Shown: positions 11,771 to 22,604 of the stretch, one piece after another
Layout: each line of letters begins with the position of its first letter
Numbering within the stretch: the first letter of the stretch is position 1
Source of the DNA: Heloderma charlesbogerti
Lineage: Eukaryota; Chordata; Lepidosauria; Squamata; Helodermatidae
Length of the DNA stretch: 64,000 nt
Direction: 5' to 3'
Assembly: GCA_026122225.1 (NCBI GenBank)
Contig: JANEZZ010002661.1
Span: 1,240,001 to 1,304,000, forward strand
Program-made: the position numbers and the translations under genes
The notes under the pieces: generated by a model
The model's database searches: none
The model's input: only the letters and a program-made list of their open reading frames with translations
Told to the model about the DNA's origin: nothing

Positions 11771-13980
11771 ATAAAATTAGAAAAAGATAGACGCAGGCTA
11801 TGGGATCACATGCATATTTGCTATTGTTTCTATGTAGTCAACACTTTATATTAAAAAGAGCCCATGTTTTGTTCTTCTTTATTGGTTCTCAGTCACCTTT
11901 TCAATTTTTTTTTTAGCTGCTGCTGCTGCTGTTGTTCTGGCTATTAAGCGGAGGATTGACAGCATGGGTTACCTTCGATAAAGAACATGATCAACACCAG
12001 GAGAAGCAATATAAGCTCCACTGTGTGTCCTCGCTAAAGGGTCACAACTCTGACCTCAAGAAGGTACATGGGTGGTCTGTTTTCCATGCACATTCCGTCT
12101 GGTGTCTCCCCTGAGGCTACCAACAAAGACAGTATTTAGTTCCTATTGTACCGATGTCTTTTGTAATGTGGCTGAGTTCCCATTAGAGACTGGAATGAGT
12201 CCAACAGCTCCTTTCACACAGATCCATGACATATTTCTTTACCACAAGAAAAAAATAGGGTGAAAAGACTCAGCAATAACAATGTTGCTATCGTGTTTAA
12301 GAGTGGCCTGAGTGCATCACATACGTTATTTTTTTGCAGGCCTGACAGCAATCTGGCAGAGTAAGTTGGTGTTATTTGCTCTATATTCCAGACAGATGAA
12401 TGAGGCTCAGAAAGAGTAGCTTGCCTCAGGTCCAAAGGAGACAGGACAGAGGATATCTGTGCATAGGATCTCCTGTGAGTGTCAATAGCCTTGGGGTTAG
12501 GCAGAGAGGATTCAGATTGGGACTGCAGCAATAGGAGAGATGGGGTAACGTTCCCTCTGTGCTGTTTTCCTGGTTAACATCACCCCTAAAATTACTTGCC
12601 CTCTGGGGCAAAACTTACAGGTGCCATATGGGTATTGTTATGTTTTGTCCCATGTGGCAAATAGCAGTTGATGTTAATTGGGAGAATGGTACAGAAGAAG
12701 ATTGTGCCTCCCTCTCCCAGCACCTTTGCCAGATCAGATGGCCTCATGGCTGCTGTTAAGATTTAAACGGGGGGGGGGGATTTTATTCATGGATCTCCCT
12801 GTATCATGTCTTGTTTGTCCCTAAGACCACCTACTGAATTCATTGTACAGGCAAGATTCAACCAGGGATTTCCTGATTCACGCCCTGGTCTCTTAGTCAT
12901 GGTGCTACACCAGCAATTGTCTTGACGCAATAATGTTGATAGACTTAAAACTCCAAATCACAAGTGATTGCATTCAAAAGTGAATTCTCTGTGTGGCTCC
13001 AACCTTTGTTGGCTGCAGAAGCTTCATCTCTCAAAAGACTAGCAGAGGAGCACAAACTTCCTTCTAAAGAGTGAATTCATTTATATGCCAATTATTCCAT
13101 TGAATTAAGGCACTGAATTAAGACATTTGACTTCAGTTTTGCTCCCTTTCCCAATACATTTCAACTCTAAAAAAACCAAAACTGCAGCAGCTAACTACTT
13201 GAATTTTCCTAGATAAAACATCCTTGGTGGAGGGGAAAAGGTTAAAGGCCACCGCCCCCTGCCCAAGCTAGGGTCCCAATCCAGATTGGGGCCTCTGTAC
13301 TTAGAGTAAAAAATAAAAAAGTAATAGTTGCTAGCAACATCTTTAAAGTAATGTGTGCTTTGAGTCTCAAAAGAACATTCTCACAGTTCTTTTTGGACAG
13401 GTGTTCTTAAGCTGTACCTATATTTCTACATTTCTGCTCAATTGCTGGTCCGTTTCTCCTGGTAAAGATGAAACTAGGGTCAGTGTGGTGGCTGCTGGGC
13501 CTTGAGCCTTCAAGCTGTTTGGGAGTCTCTCAGTGCTTAGTTAGGGCCTGGGGAGTCTAACTATAACATGTTCTACTCACAATATTCATCCAACATTCTC
13601 ACATGTTCACCTCCAGGCAGCTGGTTCAGGCTGCCCTACTAATCCCACAACAAGGCATCTTTGTAATTAGGAGATTCTTCATTTGTTGATGGCACTTTTC
13701 ATTACAGCTCGGCTGTTCCTTACATGCAGCGGAGGACCAGCTAGACCCTTGGTAACGTCTCTTAGAATTGATGATATCAGCTGGCTAGTGACTATAATAT
13801 ATCTTGTGGGCCTTCTAAGTCACTGACATAGTTACGGCCCACGCCAGCCTGTATAGGGACTCCAGTCACAATAAATACATATACAAGCTTGTATTACATA
13901 TAAAATAAATGATCTGAAAAACAACTAAACAGCACTGCATTCAGCTGAGATCTGGATCCTTAGCAGGATGTAGTCAATCA
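11771..13980. other. No recognisable gene
   Basis: Unique-looking DNA with short poly-purine and CTG runs (around 11915). A weak SINE-like remnant may lie near 12840-12910. No exon can be supported. Confidence 0.45.
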
Positions 13981-13989
13981 CAGAAATGA

Positions 13990-14860
13990 TAGGTAAGAAA
14001 GTAACGGATAAAAAAGAGGTAAGTTTAAAATTATTTAGGTAAACGTTTTGGCTTCTGCCTTCATCAATGACACAGGGCAGATGGATTTCAAACTAGACAT
14101 TGAGAGCAAAAATGAAAGTTGTAAAATACTGATGGAGAGAATTCTCAGGAAGATGACATCTCCCATAAAAGGAGGCAAGACAGATTTTTTTTTTTTAAAG
14201 TATTAAAACATAGGTAAATACGTCTGTATTATCCTGCAAGCTAAGGCCATCATGGGCTGTTTCTGTAGTCATTCTGTATATTCAGAAGTTCTTCTTTGTT
14301 TTTAGGATCGGACAACTTTCCTATTGGAAACGTTTCCAAGTCTGAAAGGTCGCAGTGGTCTAGACTGAAATGTCTGGCAGCACATTCCTCAAGGTGCTTT
14401 GAAAAATTATGATGTTGACCAGTGATTTGTGATTTCTGAACTGCGTACAAGATTCTGAAGTTATTTCCCCAACATTTTGCAATTTGCATTCTGGAACATG
14501 TTACACTGCTGGGCTTAACAAGAGATATTATGTTCCATACAAATAGATTTATCTAGTCATTTTGCTTTTGAAGGTGACACTTTCCCTAAGATACATACAG
14601 GTAACACAATTGGATTTACAATGATGTGATCCAGAACTGATTGTACATGGTTTTATTTCAGTTGTCACAAATAATTTACATAAGTTTGGAGGATGGTGGG
14701 AGACAATGACAAAGGAAACTTGCTGATGGCTTTTGCAAGGTGTTGTGAACTGGCTATCAAGGGTTAGCTCTCTTTCATTGTAAAGTGATAATGAGGAGAT
14801 GCTCCATCTACCACAAAGGGATGTGATGTTCCTTTGAAATATCTTCCTCACCTTTGTGGA
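13990..14860 (-). pseudogene. Penelope-like retroelement 3' remnant
   Basis: Penelope-like elements encode a reverse transcriptase followed by a GIY-YIG endonuclease. On the minus strand, the frame at 14851-14549 has a Cys-rich block (PCTISSGSHHCKSNCVTC, then FTSK-like residues) that resembles the CX2-5C segment before GIY-YIG in these proteins. Downstream, about 14085-14040 on the minus strand reads TGATGAAGGCAGAAGCC then AAAACGTTT, a signature I associate with the 3' region of Penelope-like elements. The frame is interrupted by stops and a second minus frame follows (14489-14250). I cannot see an intact GIY-YIG motif. This is a truncated pseudogene if the assignment is right. Confidence 0.5.
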
Positions 14861-14886
14861 GTACGGATTCTCTGGATAGGATAGAT

Positions 14887-15200
14887 CAGTGGTGGGCAGA
14901 AGGTAGATCTGAACTTATTGGTAGATCTCTGGGTAATTTGCTGTAGATTGGCAAGGATTTATGACTTGTAATTGTTTTAAAATAGCAGCAACAAAATAAC
15001 TCTCTGCCACCCCATGAAGAAAACTTGGGGTAACCAGGAGTGGAGCTTTGAGTGAAAGGACTGTGACCTCCTTTCAGTTCTGGTACTCAAAACAAATTTG
15101 TGGGATCAGAATTCTTTTGCACCATGATCCAGTTGGTGGATCTTGTGGTTCTAGTTTAAAATGAAGTAGATCCTGCAAGCCTGAAGTCTGTCCACCCCTG
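14887..15200. mobile_element. Non-autonomous hAT element with perfect target duplication
   Basis: The ends are CAGTGGTGGGCAGAAG and GTCTGTCCACCCCTG, an inverted pair with a hAT-like CAGKGGTGG terminus. It is flanked by an exact 8-bp duplication, GGATAGAT, at 14879-14886 and 15201-15208. It is 314 bp long with a non-coding interior. It is a different subfamily from the short palindromic MITEs, although a GTAGATCT stretch near each end recalls 2362-2496. Confidence 0.85.
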
Positions 15201-15208
15201 GGATAGAT

Positions 15209-16080
15209 ACCTACTGGAACTTATAGTCAATGACATGAGGAGAAGGTGGACACCCTCTGTGGAGAAGGTGACCTCCTCCTCCTTCTCCTCTCCTGTTCAG
15301 CAGTGAACAGTGTTTAATTCTGAAGACCAAAATGCACATATATCATTCTTAATGTGTTTATGCTGGCAGAAATTCTAGCTTAAATAAATGTGAGCATCAG
15401 TAGGTTTATGGTACAGATTTGTGAATGTTTTGGTCGATGGTGAGAAGAATACCCAGGAAAAGTGCATTTTCTGTGTTCCTGTTGATTGTGGAACGGACAG
15501 AGTTAATATGGTTCTTCAGTTGTTCCTAACTTTCTTTACCACTGGTCCAGGTTCTAATAAATATATATGGCACACTCTTAATCCATTTTCCAGAGAGTTT
15601 AAGAACATAGGGGAAGCATCTTTAAACTACAGAACTTCCAGTGGGGAGGATAAGGAAAAATGGTCACCATATTTCAAAACTGTCCATTTTCATGTCATTT
15701 TGCAACAAATGGGATGCAACAGCTTACAGTTAACAAGTCCAGAAGGAATAAAGTTAAAATATAACATGTCACACTGTATTGTTTAAATATCAGGAGAAAG
15801 GGCCACTTCAGATCATTTAATAGCTTGTGCTTTTAAAATCTGCACTACATTTCATGCTGTGGATAACAAATCTATGAAAGATATGGATTTTCTGGTGCCC
15901 TCACTCAGGCTCTGTCTTATCACCCAGAGGAAATTTCAGAAGCAAGAGTGGAAATATTTTGGTTCCTTTGCATGTGTGTTTGATGTCAAGTTTTGCAGCA
16001 AGCAAGACATCTTAGGGAAGGAAGCAGGAATTGGGGGCTGGCACCAAGGACATCTCCATGTGTTTATGAAAGGACATTTA
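15209..16080. other. No recognisable gene
   Basis: A 121-codon plus frame (15421-15786) and a 132-codon plus frame (15859-16257) are present. Neither has a recognisable domain, and the second runs into a MITE. I treat both as chance frames. Confidence 0.5.
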
Positions 16081-16090
16081 GGACTCTCAG

Positions 16091-16366
16091 CAGGGCTGGC
16101 CCAAGAGATTTTGCTACATGAGGCGAAGGACAAGATGGCACCCCTCCCGCATTCCACTTACAGAAGCCAATTGGGCTGGCAGTTGAATCTTACTTCAGCG
16201 CTACTGATGGAACCATCCCTCCCACTCCAACTGAGGGTAGTTAGCAGGCTAGTTTAGGGAGCACAGGTCAGGCTCTGTATCCAAGACCTTGCTGCTGCTC
16301 CTTTCTCCCTAGCATTTGCTGCCTGAGGCACCCGCCTCACTCTGCCTAATGGTAGCACTGGCCCTG
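16091..16366. mobile_element. hAT-type MITE, CAGGGCTGGCC ends
   Basis: The left end CAGGGCTGGCCC and right end CACTGGCCCTG form inverted termini. The flanks ACTCTCAG and ATTGTCAG match at 6 of 8 positions, a decayed 8-bp duplication. Relatives in the window: the start of one at 22384 and a split one at about 49427-50430, which share the AAGATGGCACCCC and GGCAGTTGAATCTT blocks. Confidence 0.65.
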
Positions 16367-16374
16367 ATTGTCAG

Positions 16375-17372
16375 GCAACCTGCAGACAGATATCCATCTT
16401 GGCCTGACCTACCTCAAATCTCTCTAGATCTCCCTAGAAAAGTGTTGCCTGAAGGATGGGGAGAGGGGAGTATCCACAGTAACTATTTTTGTTCTGAGTA
16501 GATTAAGGATTAGGAATTAGGATTAGAGGATGTGGGAGTCAGGCTATTTCTCTAGGACCTGCCCTCCTTTATGTCCATGTATTGTCCCTTCTTGCCATTA
16601 CTGCAACCCACCATTGTGCTGTCCTAGCTGCCTGTCTCAGACCCGTAACTTAGATAGCCTGCAGTGCACTAATCTGCCAAGGAAACAGCAGTACAGCACT
16701 GTGGCATCAGGAACCCCTGGGACTAACTGGGAGCCCTCAGCTCTGAATGCTGCTGCCTCAAGTGATGGGCCATCAGAACTGCACTTTAGAACATCTTCCT
16801 GGGCAGTGAAGTCTTCACAGGAGCTGGACTGCCCCCTGTCTCCTGGCCTGGCCACTGGAGATAAGCAATACGTATCTCAGCGCTCTCCTCTCCAAGAAAA
16901 CCCGTTTCACAACAAATACGCTTCTGCATTATGTACAGCACGGGGTCTTACACAAAGGGCTCAGTCATGCTGTCTCTTAATGGTTTCTGTTGATTTTGCA
17001 CATGGCTTGTTAGTTTTAACCATTTGTCAGTGTATGCCACATTCTCTTAAACCAAATCCCTGAATATTTTATTCTTTCTACAGGGCACCCCTAGAAATCT
17101 TCTAATAATTCTTTCAGTCGGCCTTTCCACATTCCAACCATGGGTTTCTGTTTGCTTAATAAATGTTCAACTTATAACCTGATAAATTGACTTCCAGAGG
17201 TGCCAGTAATCTCCAAAATTCTAGAAATAGAACTGAATGGCTTTGTCAAGGACAATATTACATTACAAACTGCTTCTCTCCATTAACATGCCCGAGATGC
17301 ATAGAACACAAAAAATACTAACATTATAAAATAATAACAAAATAAACTAAGATAAAATAACTGGGTAACATG
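16375..17372. other. No recognisable gene
   Basis: A 177-codon plus frame (16530-17063) has no domain, signal or splice context I recognise. No repeats identified. Confidence 0.45.
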
Positions 17373-17380
17373 CTTTATAC

Positions 17381-17513
17381 CATGGGTGGGCAACTCATGG
17401 CCCTGCAGATGTTTTGGCCTACAATTTGTGTCACTCCAGCCAGCATAGCCAATGGTGGAGGTGATGGGAGTTGTAGGCCAAACATCTGGAGGCCCATGTG
17501 TTGCCCACCCCTG
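17381..17513. mobile_element. hAT-type palindromic MITE
   Basis: It runs from CATGGGTGGGCAACT to TTGCCCACCCCTG, and the arms are complementary around a central GCCAGCATAGCC block. The flanks CTTTATAC and CTATATAC match at 7 of 8 positions. It lies 150 bp from a second copy of a sister subfamily. Confidence 0.8.
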
Positions 17514-17663
17514 CTATATACTAACAGTAGAATATGTGACACCCTGATGCCTCCTTCCCCAACAATTGCTTTCAAGCCACCTACCTGCTGGGCAGCTACA
17601 GAAGGGACCTGAGACTGGGCCAGAAGTCTACAGCATCCAATGTCCGTCACACAAACTCTAACC

Positions 17664-17798
17664 CAGCCTTTCCTAATCTGGTGTCCTCCAGACATTTTGG
17701 GCTGCAACACCCATCAATGCCAGTCAGTATGACCAATGATTGGGGTGATGGGTGTTGTAGTCCAAAACATCTGAAGGACACCAGGTCGGGGAAGGTTG
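17664..17798. mobile_element. hAT-type palindromic MITE, sister subfamily
   Basis: The ends are CAGCCTTTCCTAA and GGGGAAGGTTG, with a palindromic body. The flanks CTCTAACC (17656-17663) and CTGTAACC (17799-17806) match at 7 of 8. It shares the TTTTGG(A/G)CT core with 17381-17513 but has different terminal 15 bp. Confidence 0.8.
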
Positions 17799-17809
17799 CT
17801 GTAACCTCA

Positions 17810-18370
17810 CTGTCATATGGGAGCAGGGTTGTTATCATAGCTGCCCACCCCACTCCACCCCCATCACAAACCTGGCTTGCTTCTCAGCCCTTCTGGTTTG
17901 TTGTGGGACTACTCTGGGCCTCTTTTCTCTTCCCTCAGTATGGTGCTCTGTTCCCCAGTTCCTAAATGAATATTGTTGTTGTTGTCATAATAAATGACAA
18001 CAACAACAACAACAACTATAATTACTTTAAGGTTCAGTATGTAGCAGTGGCAAAGAAAGAAATATTTTACTTAGGATTTATTATTTCCCTTAAGCCTACC
18101 CCACCCCCCCAAACCACCCCTCATTCCTCCACGATCTCTGCCTGACCTTTGCTATCTATGGCTTTAACCAGAGATGCTAGGCATTAAATGTGGAATCTCC
18201 CCTGTAACGGAAATGCGGGTGACCATTGTAATTTTGAGGAGTTAGTGGTGAACCACAATTGCTCCCTTCTGTGCCTAGACTTCTGGTTGGGCCTGTTGCT
18301 TTGAAATATTGCTCAGAACCAGCTGTTTGTCTATGATGGTATGGCCAGAGAGTCTAGCATTTGCCTTTAG
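17810..18370. other. No recognisable gene; short GTT/AAC repeat
   Basis: A GTTGTTGTT...AACAACAAC simple repeat lies near 17970-18015. No other feature identified. Confidence 0.5.
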
Positions 18371-18640
18371 ATAACCTCTGGTGAGATCTCAAGATTAGCC
18401 ATTTGTTATGGGAGTGTCTGGGATGGCCATATCTGTACTGGCTGCTTGCCATTTTCTAGGGCTAATCCTTTCACTTTCCAAGAATGCATAAACATCCTTG
18501 AGGTCATTGGAGTACAGCCAGAATATAAGTGGGATGAAGATGAACATAGTAAAGATATATGTGTCCCTCCTAATTTAGAACCTCAATGCAGGTGGAAGAT
18601 GCTGTGTACCAGGCTGTTATTGGAGTTCATTCGTCACTGA
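18371..18640 (+). other. Possible terminal exon, unassigned
   Basis: An 89-codon open stretch follows TTGCCTTTAG, a plausible splice acceptor, at 18370 and ends at a TGA. An AATAAA-type signal lies downstream at about 18752. The 3' half is rich in acidic and Cys/Trp residues (PEYKWDEDEH, then ICVPPNLEPQC). I do not recognise a family. It could equally be chance or part of an unrecognised repeat. No matching upstream exon could be assigned. Confidence 0.2.
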
Positions 18641-19166
18641 TACTAAGAGGTTCTCAGTGACTGTAGGGATGTAAGACTTATAATCTTTCTCTGTAGTTTC
18701 TTGCTACAAGTATTGCCTTGTATGGTTTTGCTTTCTTGATGTGTTCTGCTTAATAAAATCTTCAGCCTTCACCCATCGGTGTGTTCGTTGTTTCTGAATC
18801 CTACAAAGAACCATTGCCTCTTGGCGATACAATTAGCAACACATCCCCTTGCTTTTTGAACAGTGAGCACTTCCAGACTGAAGGTTCCTAGCACTAACCA
18901 TTCAGAAAACACTGTGCAGCTATTCCGCCTCTTTCTCCTTAACGGATTTACTGAGTTAAGAAAACAGATGGAAGAAGCAGTGGGGAGACACAGGAGGACA
19001 ACGTGTGGAAGATGGCATTGTCTGAATCCGCTATAAAATTTCGTGAATGAGGCAGGATGGTGGAAAGCCTGGAAGCACCCAGTAACAACAAACACCGGGA
19101 GAAGTTCTGTTGCTCTTTCTATTGTTTCTTCCTTCCTTTGACCATTTGGTGTTCCCTCACTTCTGG

Positions 19167-22100
19167 ATCACTGCCTTGTTGTGGCGAAGGGGCTTGCGTA
19201 ACTCAGTGAAGCCATAAGCTATGCCGTGCAGGGCCACCCAAGACGGACAGGTCATGGCAGAGAGTTCTGACAAAATGTGGTCCACTGGAGAAGGAAATGG
19301 CAACCCACTCCAGTATTCTTGCCAAGAAAACCCCATGGAAAGTATCACAAGGCTAAAAGATATGACGCCGGAAGATGAGCCCCTCAGGTCGGAAGGTGTC
19401 CAATATGCTACTGGGGAAGAGCAGAGGGTATTTCCAAGTAGCGCCAGAAAGAGTGAAGCGGCTGGGCCAAAGCCGAAAGGACACTCAGCTGTGGATGTGT
19501 CTGGTGGTGAAAAGAAAATCCGATGCTGTAAAGAACAATATTGTTTAGGAACGTGGAATGTAAGATCAATGAATCAAGGTAAGCTGGAGGTGGTCAAACA
19601 TGAGATGGCAAGATTGAACATCGACATCTTGGGAATCAGCGAACTAAAATGGACAGGCATGGGCGAATTTAATTCAGGTGACCATCATATCTACTACTGT
19701 GGGCAAGAATCCCTTAGAAGAAATGGAGTAGCACTCATAGTCAACAAAAGGGTGGGAAAAGCAGTACTGGGGTACAATCTCAAAAATGATAGAATGATCT
19801 CAGTACAAATCCAAGGCAAACCATTCAACATCACAGTAATTCAAGTCTATGCTCCAACCACTGAGGCCGAAGAAGCTGAGGTTGATCGGTTCTATGAAGA
19901 CCTACAACACCTTCTAGAACTAACACCAAAAAAAGATGTCCTCTTCATCATAGGGGATTGGAATGCTAAAGTAGGAAGTCAAGAAATCACCGGGATAACA
20001 GGCAGGCATGGCCTTGGTGTACAAAATGAAGCAGGACAAAGGCTAATAGAGTTTTGCCAAGAGAACACGCTGATCATAGCAAACACTCTTTTCCAACAGC
20101 ACAAGAGGCGACTCTACACATGGACATCACCAGATGGTCAATATCGAAATCAGATTGATTATGTCCTTTGCAGCCAAAGATGGAGAAGCTCCATACAGTC
20201 AGTAAAAACAAGACCTGGAGCTGACTGTGGCTCAGATCATGAGCTGCTTCTTGCAAAATTTCGGCTTAAATTGAAGAACGTCGGGAAAACCACTAAACCG
20301 TTCAGGTATGACCTAAATCATATCCCTGTTGAATATACAGTGGAGGTGAGGAATAGATTTCAGGGATTAGACCTGATAGACAGAGTGCCTGAGGAACTAT
20401 GGACGGAGGTCCGTAACATTGTTCAGGAGGCAGCAACTCAATCCATCCCAAAGAAAAAGAAATGCAAGAAAGCAAAGTGGCTGTCTGATGAGGCTTTACA
20501 AGTAGCTCACGAAAGAAGGGAAGCGAAAAGCAAGGGAGAAAGGGGAAGATATACCCAACTGAATGCAGAGTTCCAGAGAATAGCAAGGAGAGACAAGAAG
20601 GCCTTCTTAAATGAACAATGCAAAGAAATCGAGGAAAACAACAGAATGGGAAAGACTAGAGATCTCTTCAAGAAAATTGGAGATCTCAAGGGAATGTTTT
20701 GTGCAAAGACGGGCATGATAAAGGACAAAGAAGGCAGGGACCTAACAGAAGCAGAGGAGATTAAGAAGAGGTGGCAAGAATACACAGAAGAACTATACAG
20801 GAAAGATCTGAATGTCCCTGATAGCCATGATAGTGCGGTCACTGAACTTGAGCCGGACATCCTCGAGAGTGAAGTCAAGTGGGCCTTAGGAAGCATTAGT
20901 AACAACAAAGCTAGCGGAGATGACAGTATTCCAGCCGAGCTATTTAAAATCCTAAAAGATGATGCTGTTAAAGTGCTGCATTCAATATGCCAACAAATCT
21001 GGAACACTCAACAGTGGCCACAAGACTGGAAAAGGTCAGTTTACATTCCAATTCCAAAGAAGGGCAACGCCAAAGAGTGTTCAAACTACCGCACAGTTGC
21101 GCTCATTTCACATGCCAGCAAGGTGATGCTCAAAATCCTACAAGCTAGGCTTCAGCAGTATGCGAACCGAGAACTACCGGAAGTACAAGCTGGGTTTCGA
21201 AGAGGCAGAGGAACTAGAGATCAAATCGCCAACATTCGCTGCATCATGGAGAAAGCAAGAGAATTCCAGAAAAACGTCTATTTCTGCTTCATTGACTACG
21301 CTGAAGCCTTTGATTGTGTGGATCACAACAAACTGTGGCAAATTCTTAAAGTGATGGGAGTACCAGACCACCTTACCTGTCTCCTGAGAAACCTGTACGA
21401 GGGTCAAGAAGCAACAGTAAGAACCAGACATGAAACAACCGATTGGTTCAAAATTGGGAATGGAGTACGACAAGGCTGCATATTGTCACCCTGCTTATTT
21501 AACTTATATGCAGAGTACATCATGAGAAATGCCGGGTTGGATGAATCAGAGGTCGGAATTAAGATTGCTGGGAGAATTATCAACAACCTCCGATATGCAG
21601 ACGATACCACCCTAATGGCAGAAAGCGAAGAGGATCTAAAGAGCCTCTTGTTGAGGGTGAAAGAGGAGAGTGCAAAAGCTGGTTTGAAACTCAACATTAA
21701 AAAAACGAAGATCATGGCATCTGGCCCCATCACTTCCTGGCATATAGAAGGGGAAGAAATGGAAGCAGTGACAGATTTTACTTTCTTGGGCTCCAAGATC
21801 ACCGCAGACGGTGACTGTAGCCATGAAATTAAAAGACGCTTGCTCCTTGGGAGGAAAGCTATGGCCAACCTAGACAGCATAGTAAGAAGCAGAGACATCA
21901 CCTTGCCGACAAAGGTCCGTCTAATCAAAGCTATGGTTTTCCCAGTAGTAATGTATGGCTGTGAGAGCTGGACTATAAGGAAGGCTGAGCGCCGAAGAAT
22001 TGATGCTTTCGAACTGTGGTGCTGGAGAAGACTCTTACGAGTCCCCTGGACTGCAAGGAGGTCAAATCAGTCCATCCTAAAGGAAATCAACCCTGAGTGC

Positions 22101-22374
22101 TCATTGGAAGGACAGATGATGAAGCTGAAGCTCCAATATTTTGGCCACCTAATGCGAAGAGAAAACTCCCTGGAAAAGACCCTGATGCTGGGAAAGACTG
22201 AAGGCAAAAGGAGAAGGGGACGGCAGAGGATGAGATGGCTAGATAGCATCACGGATGCAATGAATATGAACTTGAGCACGCTCCGGGAGAGAGCGCAGGA
22301 CAGGAAGGCCTGGCGTGCTATGGTCCATGGGGTCACGAAGAGTCGGACACGACTGAACGACTGAACAACAACAA
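19167..22374 (+). mobile_element. Full-length BovB (RTE) LINE, copy 1
   Basis: A 3208-bp element bounded by a 9-bp target duplication, CACTTCTGG (19158-19166 and 22375-22383). It begins ATCACTGCCTTG, has a leader of about 54 bp before the coding start, and ends right after the stop codon in an AACAACAACAAC tail, as RTE elements do. The 3' terminus GAGTCGGACACGACTG is the BovB signature that Sauria SINEs share. The 5' end is the same as in the copy at 46.17 kb, so neither copy is 5'-truncated. It inserted directly beside a CAGGGCCAG-ended MITE (22384). Confidence 0.95.
19221..22364 (+). CDS. BovB ORF: AP endonuclease and reverse transcriptase
   Basis: An uninterrupted 1047-codon frame encoding the machinery that nicks target DNA and reverse-transcribes BovB RNA in place. 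Residues about 105-345 are an APE-type endonuclease: GTWNVRSM near 110, ISELKW with Glu141, GDWNAKVG with Asp246, and GSDHEL with Asp339 and His340. Residues about 600-900 are a non-LTR reverse transcriptase: SNYRTVALIS, FIDYAEAFDCVDH, GVRQGCILSPCLFNLY and the catalytic YADD at 792-795. The C-terminus has a Trp/Arg-rich region (WCWRRLLRVPWTARR) and ends in GVTKSRTRLND, typical of BovB. It differs from copy 2 at about 22 residues. One difference is Glu where copy 2 has Lys in FIDYA(E/K)AFDC, so this copy may carry a mildly damaging change. The start is the first Met in frame and the true start could be further in. Confidence 0.93.
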   Translation: MPCRATQDGQVMAESSDKMWSTGEGNGNPLQYSCQENPMESITRLKDMTPEDEPLRSEGVQYATGEEQRVFPSSARKSEAAGPKPKGHSAVDVSGGEKKIRCCKEQYCLGTWNVRSMNQGKLEVVKHEMARLNIDILGISELKWTGMGEFNSGDHHIYYCGQESLRRNGVALIVNKRVGKAVLGYNLKNDRMISVQIQGKPFNITVIQVYAPTTEAEEAEVDRFYEDLQHLLELTPKKDVLFIIGDWNAKVGSQEITGITGRHGLGVQNEAGQRLIEFCQENTLIIANTLFQQHKRRLYTWTSPDGQYRNQIDYVLCSQRWRSSIQSVKTRPGADCGSDHELLLAKFRLKLKNVGKTTKPFRYDLNHIPVEYTVEVRNRFQGLDLIDRVPEELWTEVRNIVQEAATQSIPKKKKCKKAKWLSDEALQVAHERREAKSKGERGRYTQLNAEFQRIARRDKKAFLNEQCKEIEENNRMGKTRDLFKKIGDLKGMFCAKTGMIKDKEGRDLTEAEEIKKRWQEYTEELYRKDLNVPDSHDSAVTELEPDILESEVKWALGSISNNKASGDDSIPAELFKILKDDAVKVLHSICQQIWNTQQWPQDWKRSVYIPIPKKGNAKECSNYRTVALISHASKVMLKILQARLQQYANRELPEVQAGFRRGRGTRDQIANIRCIMEKAREFQKNVYFCFIDYAEAFDCVDHNKLWQILKVMGVPDHLTCLLRNLYEGQEATVRTRHETTDWFKIGNGVRQGCILSPCLFNLYAEYIMRNAGLDESEVGIKIAGRIINNLRYADDTTLMAESEEDLKSLLLRVKEESAKAGLKLNIKKTKIMASGPITSWHIEGEEMEAVTDFTFLGSKITADGDCSHEIKRRLLLGRKAMANLDSIVRSRDITLPTKVRLIKAMVFPVVMYGCESWTIRKAERRRIDAFELWCWRRLLRVPWTARRSNQSILKEINPECSLEGQMMKLKLQYFGHLMRRENSLEKTLMLGKTEGKRRRGRQRMRWLDSITDAMNMNLSTLRERAQDRKAWRAMVHGVTKSRTRLND

Positions 22375-22383
22375 CACTTCTGG

Positions 22384-22600
22384 CAGGGCCAGTCCAAGAT
22401 ATGTTGCTGCCTGAGGTGGAACAGCAAACGCTGCTGCCCCTTCCCGAGTCAAGAAACATAATACCCAAGACTGGCAAAGTTCTTTTGGCACTGGAGGCAG
22501 AAAATCCAACCAGTGCCTTTCTCTGGCAGGAAGAATATAATAAGAACTAACAGTGTACTGGTCTTGCTCAAAATCAGCTGCCTGAGGCAGCCACCTCACA
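22384..22600. mobile_element. MITE of the CAGGGCTGGCC family, truncated
   Basis: It starts CAGGGCCAGTCCAAGAT with GCTGCCTGAGG blocks, as in 16091-16366. Its right end is lost where the minus-strand L1 tail begins. BovB copy 1 lies immediately to the left. Confidence 0.55.
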
Positions 22601-22604
22601 CTGC

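Noticed and set aside
16530..17063. 177-codon plus-strand frame as a host gene
   Set aside because: Low-information composition, no domain, no exon structure, and a competing minus frame overlaps it.
20507..21007. Minus-strand frames of 94-189 codons within both BovB copies
   Set aside because: They are antisense shadows of the BovB coding sequence and appear at the same places in both copies.
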